A DNA stretch of 64,000 bases from Monarcha castaneiventris obscurior. Taxonomy: Eukaryota > Chordata > Aves > Passeriformes > Monarchidae. Of this stretch, positions 26,575-64,000 are shown piece after piece; within the stretch, counting starts at the first letter, position 1, and each line of letters opens with the position of its first letter. The position numbers and the translations under genes were made by a program. The stretch covers positions 13,141,001 to 13,205,000 of the forward strand of contig JAMPIT010000434.1 of the NCBI GenBank assembly GCA_026261815.1, written 5' to 3'. The notes under the pieces were generated by a model that did not search any database, was not told where the DNA came from, and saw only the letters and a program-made list of their open reading frames with translations.

Positions 26575-28289
26575 TCACAACTTATTAGAATAAACTTTTA
26601 TTTACTGCTCTCAGGATCCTTATTTTATACTTTAAAGTATGCAACAAAACCTGCTACATTCAAATCTATACAGATTTACTGATATATCATTCACGTTTTA
26701 CAAAACTGCATATAGATTTGGGAAATTTGTATAAGTTACCTTTATTTACATGTAATACTCTCAGTCCTAATGACCTAGTCAAAGGATAAAACAAAGTGGG
26801 ATTTTAAATATCCCTTAAGACCCATTAACATTTGTTACATAATTTACATATCTTCAGAGAGAGATGTGCTACACTTCCTTCTTGCATATTTATAAAGACT
26901 GTGACTAAACAGAAATTTGCTGGCCAAAGCTGGGTACTGTCATTTCCTCAGATCATATTGGTAATAAAATGTTAAAATTTGAGCAAGCCAGGTACACAAA
27001 CTGATTTTTTTCTTTCAGAATCAACTTTGCTAATCATTTTAACCAGCACTTGCTCAAAGAAAGTCTTAAACATTAATACAAAAAATACCCACATTTACAA
27101 AAGAAATCAAACTAATATTTATATATGACAAGTTGGACTACAATAAATTGCACATTGTTGGTTATGACTTTGGTTATACTGTATTAACAAATTTGGTTTC
27201 TAGACTAACACTGGAGAAAAAAATATAAAAATGCAGCTGTAGAAACTAGCAACCTGTAAACATATCACAGAACCAAATTCTGCACCTGATCACATGTGCA
27301 AAACCTCCATGCAGTTCAGAGGAGCTTGCACATAACAGACTGCTGAATTTGGCCCAGAAAACCCTGTAAACATGTTCTTTATTGTTATGTAGTGCAATAC
27401 TGCAAGAATGGATAATAAAGGCCTCTAAATATCAGTAACTAAATACTGAGTGATATCCATACAAATTTCACTTTAAGATTGATTTGTTGCAAAAGGCTGA
27501 ATTGAAAATATTATCGTTCAGCTACAAATTTATCAAAAAAAGTGATGAACACTCAACAAACCAACATCGGTATACAAATTCAAACAAAAAAATGGATATA
27601 ATTTCTCATTAAAACTCGGAATTATGCTGCTTATCTGTTTTGTATAAAAATCATGGGTTTGTTACATTGTTTTAGCAAAAGCAAGTTAGAAACAGAAGTC
27701 TAATAACTGTGTCAGCAAGTCAGTGTTCTGCAAACAAATTTTTTCCAATGTTTTATCCAATGTGCTGAATTGTAAGGTGCTTTGGGCAGATCGGTTGCAA
27801 AGAGCCTGAAGCAGCACAGATTATGATATTGTAATACATGAAGTTTGTTAGGTTTTTTGGGTCTTTTTTGTTTGGCTGTGTTTTTTTTAAAACAGATTAA
27901 CAATTTCAGTTGTTCTTAAAGCAGCAAATCAAATTTAAATCCTCTGCAAAGATTTCTTCACAGCTTTACTTCAGTAGTTTACTGCAGGACAGTCTCAAAT
28001 ATTGTACAGGAGGCAACTGCTAAAAACATTTTAGTTTTTGACTTACGTGGCACTGGCTGATCCAATGTGTATATTGCATGTATCAGCAAAGTACACAGAA
28101 CTATGGAAATGACAAAATACATTTTCAAAAGTTAGTGATTTTTAATACTTAGTTATTTTACATGTGATACTATGAAGATTCAATAGCCATGTGACTAAAT
28201 ACAATGGTAGTCCCTGGAAAATTCAGACTTGTTTGTAAACCCTTAAAATGAAATTGCAGCACTGGACCAATATAATTTATGTCTGTGTC
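26575..28289 (-). other. NEDD4: NEDD4 3' untranslated region (proposed extent)
   Basis: This is very AT-rich, gene-free sequence directly downstream of the NEDD4 stop codon. The composition drops at about 26.58 kb, next to an AATAAA hexamer. Further AATAAA hexamers at 26741-26746 and 27378-27383 would give shorter forms, and one at 24321-24326 a longer form. A TGTAAATA match to the Pumilio site is present at 26743-26750. The UTR extent is inference from the hexamers and composition. Confidence 0.5.
26597..26602 (-). terminator. NEDD4: Candidate NEDD4 polyadenylation signal AATAAA
   Basis: On the minus strand AATAAA is followed within about 20-35 nt by GTTGTG and T-rich sequence that could serve as the downstream element. 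It is the most distal hexamer before the composition changes. Other hexamers at 26741 and 27378 are alternatives. Confidence 0.45.
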
Positions 28290-59988
<31,699 letters not shown>

Positions 59989-62900
59989 TTGTTCTCATTT
60001 CCACGCATGTTAGCAAATGAAACCCACAAAGATCCTTCAGCAGAAAGGCTACAGGCAGCTGCACAGAACCCAGAGCTGGTACATCGCAACAGTAAAAGCC
60101 CATAAAAGTTGCAGTCTTTGTCCTAATTTCTACAAGATACTAGCATTTAAAAAAAAAGTACCTCTTGAAATAAGTCAGCCATTCCTTGAACTGCAGTTTC
60201 TGGACCGTCGTTGATTGCTTGCAGTCAGAAAGCCTTCATTTAAAAAGCACTTACGTTCCAAGGACCTCAGCTGTGACACATTGACAAACACTACTGACCT
60301 TGTTTCAATTATACCTTCTGGAATTTGCATAAATGAATACAATAACAGGCTTCCAGAACTTCCAAGCTGCAAACAGCAATGCCTGCTGCGGCTGCACGAG
60401 CTGAGTCAATGTGTCCGTACTTTCCCCAGCAGCGTATGACTACTAATATTTTTACCCATAGGTTTAGAATTACAGGAAGTTGGTAGGAATGAAGTCCCAT
60501 ATAATTGAGTATCAAGTCCAGGATTGAATTTCCAAATAGTAACCATGCTAGCAAACTGCTGAGGTCTGAATTATGCATAAACTAGTGAAATAAGCCTCCT
60601 CTCCCTTAAGAAAATGTTTTTCTGCACTATTTAAATAAAACTTGAAAGAAATCTGGCATTATCTTGCAATCCACACGCTGCTAAGTAATCACACTTTCTA
60701 AAGATTTGCACATAGTAGAACCCTCTCCTGTTTATTAATTCATAATTTTAAATGAGGTGCAACTGAATAGGAGCCAAAAAAGTTTTTCTGGTTAATAATT
60801 TGGCATTTATCTTTATTTCTAGTTTGACCTTTTGTAAATACAGCTGTTAAAGGTAGAAAGAAACAAAATTATTCTCACAACTTAAACTACCTCATTTTGT
60901 TTGCTGGAAGTAAGGAGACATTCATTAGAGTTCAATGTGATTTGCAGATATATGACCAGCTACACAAACTTTAGAACACTGAACTAAGTATGCACAGAGA
61001 TAAACAGCATTACCAAACACCATTACACAAGAAAGCTATTCTGTATAATTACACACAAACTGCTTCATACATTCATAACTAATTCGTATTTTTTAAATTT
61101 TCTTTCTTTTTAATAAAACGATCAGCATGTCAAGAAGTTAATATACTGTCAATTCTTCCAAGAGTAATGGGATTGAGAATTCCTACAAAATGTTTCACTG
61201 GCTCATATAATCTGAAGAGGTCCTTTGCTGGCACCTAGTGGGACTTTTGATAAAAGACAATCTCGAATCCTGCTGTTGAGTAGGATTTTTTTGTTGTGGG
61301 TTTTGTTTTGAAAAACACCAACGTTTGGCTATGAATGTACTGTTGAATACATAAGCCATATATGATGCAGTACTGAATGCTACTGCACTAACATGAAATT
61401 ACTTAGTGCTGCTGAAAGAGTACAAACAGAAGAGAACACTAGGCCATTTATACTTTTATAGGTCATACTACTAGGAGTTTATTCTGCTTCATATTTATTT
61501 AACCTTTACTGTATTTTAAGCTAGAAGGCAGTAAAATTAACATTTATACCTCCTTCCCAAAAAAGAGCCAAGAATCAAATTCACAGTACCTTGTTTGCAA
61601 GCAACAAATTTGTTTTCAAATTATACTCCAGGGCTTACTTAACCTCCATTACCTGAATTCCATTATTAGAATGCAGCAATAAATGAATACTGGCTTATTC
61701 ATAAAAAGCCAAAAAATATAGCACTTCATTTATTTCATTACGCTTAACCAACAGGACTTCTTCTGAAGTTATATGTTGGTGGGGGACTGGGATGGGGAGA
61801 GAAGAGGAAAGGAAAATACCATAAAAGATTCTTTTGTCAGTTTCAAAAAGTTACATTTGAACTTCAAGCAATATAGTAAAAAAACCCCATAAAACAAAAA
61901 AAACAAAACACCAACCAATAAACACCAGCAAGTGACCCTAAGATATGTCAGTGAAAAGTAAAAAATGCATTTCTTAAGACTTCTTCTCTCCCCAAGAACA
62001 AATGTATTAGTGGCACAGTTTGTAACATGTTACTGTGACACAAAATGCAACCACTGGAGGTGCTGGTTTCTTTTAGTAAAAGCATTACTTTCTCCCCCAG
62101 TGGATCATCTGAAATGTTTTTAAAATTTCACTAAAGAAATTCCAGGAAAACAATAAACTGACATAATTTGGTAACTCAAGGCTTAAGACTCCAGCAAAAT
62201 TTTTCAACGTCTCTCTTCCTTAGCTATACCTGCATAGACATTTGCCAGCCAACTACAGCTTTCTTAGGCAATGTAAAATGGCTTTTAAAATGTTAAATTC
62301 CATGTTGCTGAATTAGAGGTGGCATAAAAAATAAACTAAAAATTAGTATTTTTTAAAAATACCAATTAAGTTCAAAGCTTAATGTCACTGATTTCTTTGG
62401 TATCAGTAACAGATTGAGGCACTTTGTTTGCAATATACTTAAATTGTGACAAGGTAGGCTTAAATTGTGTAAGATAGAAAGATAGCAAAAGGTGTGGTCC
62501 CTTCACTGATTCATCTCCTAAGTGATCTCAATGTCCTTCTTGACATATTTTTCTAGTGTGTTTTTAAAGACAACCATAATTAAAGACTCCACAAACTGCT
62601 CAAGCCCTTTATTCTATGAAGGGTTTGCAATTCAGAAGAACAAACTAGATTTAGCATTCCTTTACAAAATCCAAGACAAGTGATTTTTGAAAAGTTTTAA
62701 AGCTATTAGGGGAAGATTTCAAAACTCTGACTATTGGAGAGATAACTAATGTCGCATGACCTGAAATTTAAGCTAAACTCTGAAAAAAGGTTTTGAGGCT
62801 GGTATTCAAGTCTACAACATTTCTTAAAAACAAGCAGGTATTTCTGGCTTCCAGTTGTCCCTAAAAGTTTAAAGGGAATAAAAGCATTTGGGATCAAACT

Positions 62901-64000
62901 TTGTAAAGAGGAAATTAACCATTGGGAGGACAGTCTCACAAATGTAAGAATATCTCTGTTTTATCAGCTTGCTCACATTTAAACAGTCATCCAATAGGTA
63001 GGTGAAAGAACAATGAAAATAACAGAATAAAATACTAAAATAACAGAAGACAAAACACCTTTTGATCATAGCTACTTAGCAAGGCACCTATGATTTTTGA
63101 TATGTGAGGATGAATTAATAGAAGTGGGGGAGCTTGTCAGTGCTAAACAACAATCATAGCTAAGGCAACGATTTGTCTTACTTAAAACAACTCAATATAT
63201 CTGGGATAAAAACACTGTTTCTGAGAGCAAGCTAAAGAGAAATAGGGAGATGACCTGTTCCATTCACCAAGTGAGATGGAAACAATGAAAAATATACAGA
63301 TTTTATTGTAGAACTATAGAGTGACTGATGGGGTCATGTTACCTTGATCTCTAAACATAATTATACATGGGAAACAAAGCCCCATTTCCCAGTTGATATC
63401 AATAAAATGTTTAATTGGTTCCTTGGTTCCTCTCCCATAAGCAAACAGATCAAACAACTTATATACTCTAGATTACAGAAAGAATGTGAAGGAGTTCTTT
63501 TGGTGGAAAACACAAAGAAAACACTGGCTTTCTCCCCCTCAAAAAATCAAGAATCCCACTTTCTAATCATGCCTCATGGCTTCCAGGTGGTGGCAGCAAT
63601 GCTCTAACGAGACGAGCAATGGACAGAGTACTTTGACCTCAGCCCATAATATTATGTCCAGGTGAAAATCTGAGCATCCTGGAAAACCACATTTAACCTC
63701 CTGTGTAGGCTACAAGTGCTGGTGATTCCTTTTAAATCTCTCTTAAATAAATCAGAGTGACACCATATTTGAAATACTTGGGACAGGTAATACCACCAGT
63801 TAAGTAGTAAATGGTTTGGGGACTGTATAATGCCTATAACCAAGAAACAAGCCTCCTCCTTCTTAAATCTCATTCTTCTAGGCAGTTTGTACTTATATTT
63901 ACACACATTTTCACTCTTCCCAACTTTAGGAGCGCAGCACCTTGATAAAAGATACAACAGATTACTGGACATATGCAGAAAGCTTTAAGAAAAAATATTT
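59989..64000. other. NEDD4: 5' flank of the long isoform; probably intron of the C2 isoform
   Basis: This contains the untranslated leader and promoter of the long isoform over the first few hundred bases. The rest is AT-rich and featureless by eye. There is no CpG island, so the long-isoform promoter would be a CpG-poor, perhaps tissue-restricted one. No C2 exon was seen. An A-rich simple run lies near 61877-61930. The intron status is inference from the human gene structure as I recall it. Confidence 0.55.

Overview
The window is vertebrate nuclear DNA, and most likely from a songbird. It is AT-rich and intron-dominated, with GT-AG split exons. It carries fragments of CR1, the main avian LINE. 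It also carries an antisense SINE whose head resembles tRNA-Ile and whose tail resembles a CR1 3' end, a type I recall as characteristic of passerines (TguSINE1-like). No bacterial, phage, CRISPR or plasmid feature is present.

Two genes can be read, both on the minus strand, in the neighbour order I recall for human 15q21 (NEDD4 upstream of PRTG). At the low end (1 to 12,626) is the 5' end of PRTG (protogenin, an Ig/fibronectin-III receptor of the DCC/neogenin family). It shows a signal-peptide exon inside a CpG island, a first Ig-domain exon, and then more than 11.5 kb of intron running off the left edge. From about 13.3 to 26.6 kb is intergenic DNA with one CR1 fragment. From about 26.6 to 60 kb is NEDD4, a HECT-type E3 ubiquitin ligase, readable as 25 coding exons.

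I placed every NEDD4 splice junction by hand. The exons total 3,930 nt and keep one frame from the ATG at 59988 to the TAA at 28290, giving a predicted protein of 1,309 residues. That protein is the long isoform: a 504-residue serine-rich N-terminal exon spliced straight to the last third of the C2 domain, then four WW domains and a complete HECT domain. I expected exons for the front of the C2 domain, used by the C2-containing isoform, but did not find them here; they probably lie beyond 64,000.

No previously undescribed system was found. The most notable observations are: an exact 44-bp tandem duplication that copies the 3' splice site of the WW3 exon; a perfect 12-bp inverted repeat about 0.1 kb into the intron after the long first exon; a GC/CpG-rich patch with a CTCF-like core in an AT-rich NEDD4 intron; and a G-rich run on the template strand of another NEDD4 intron.
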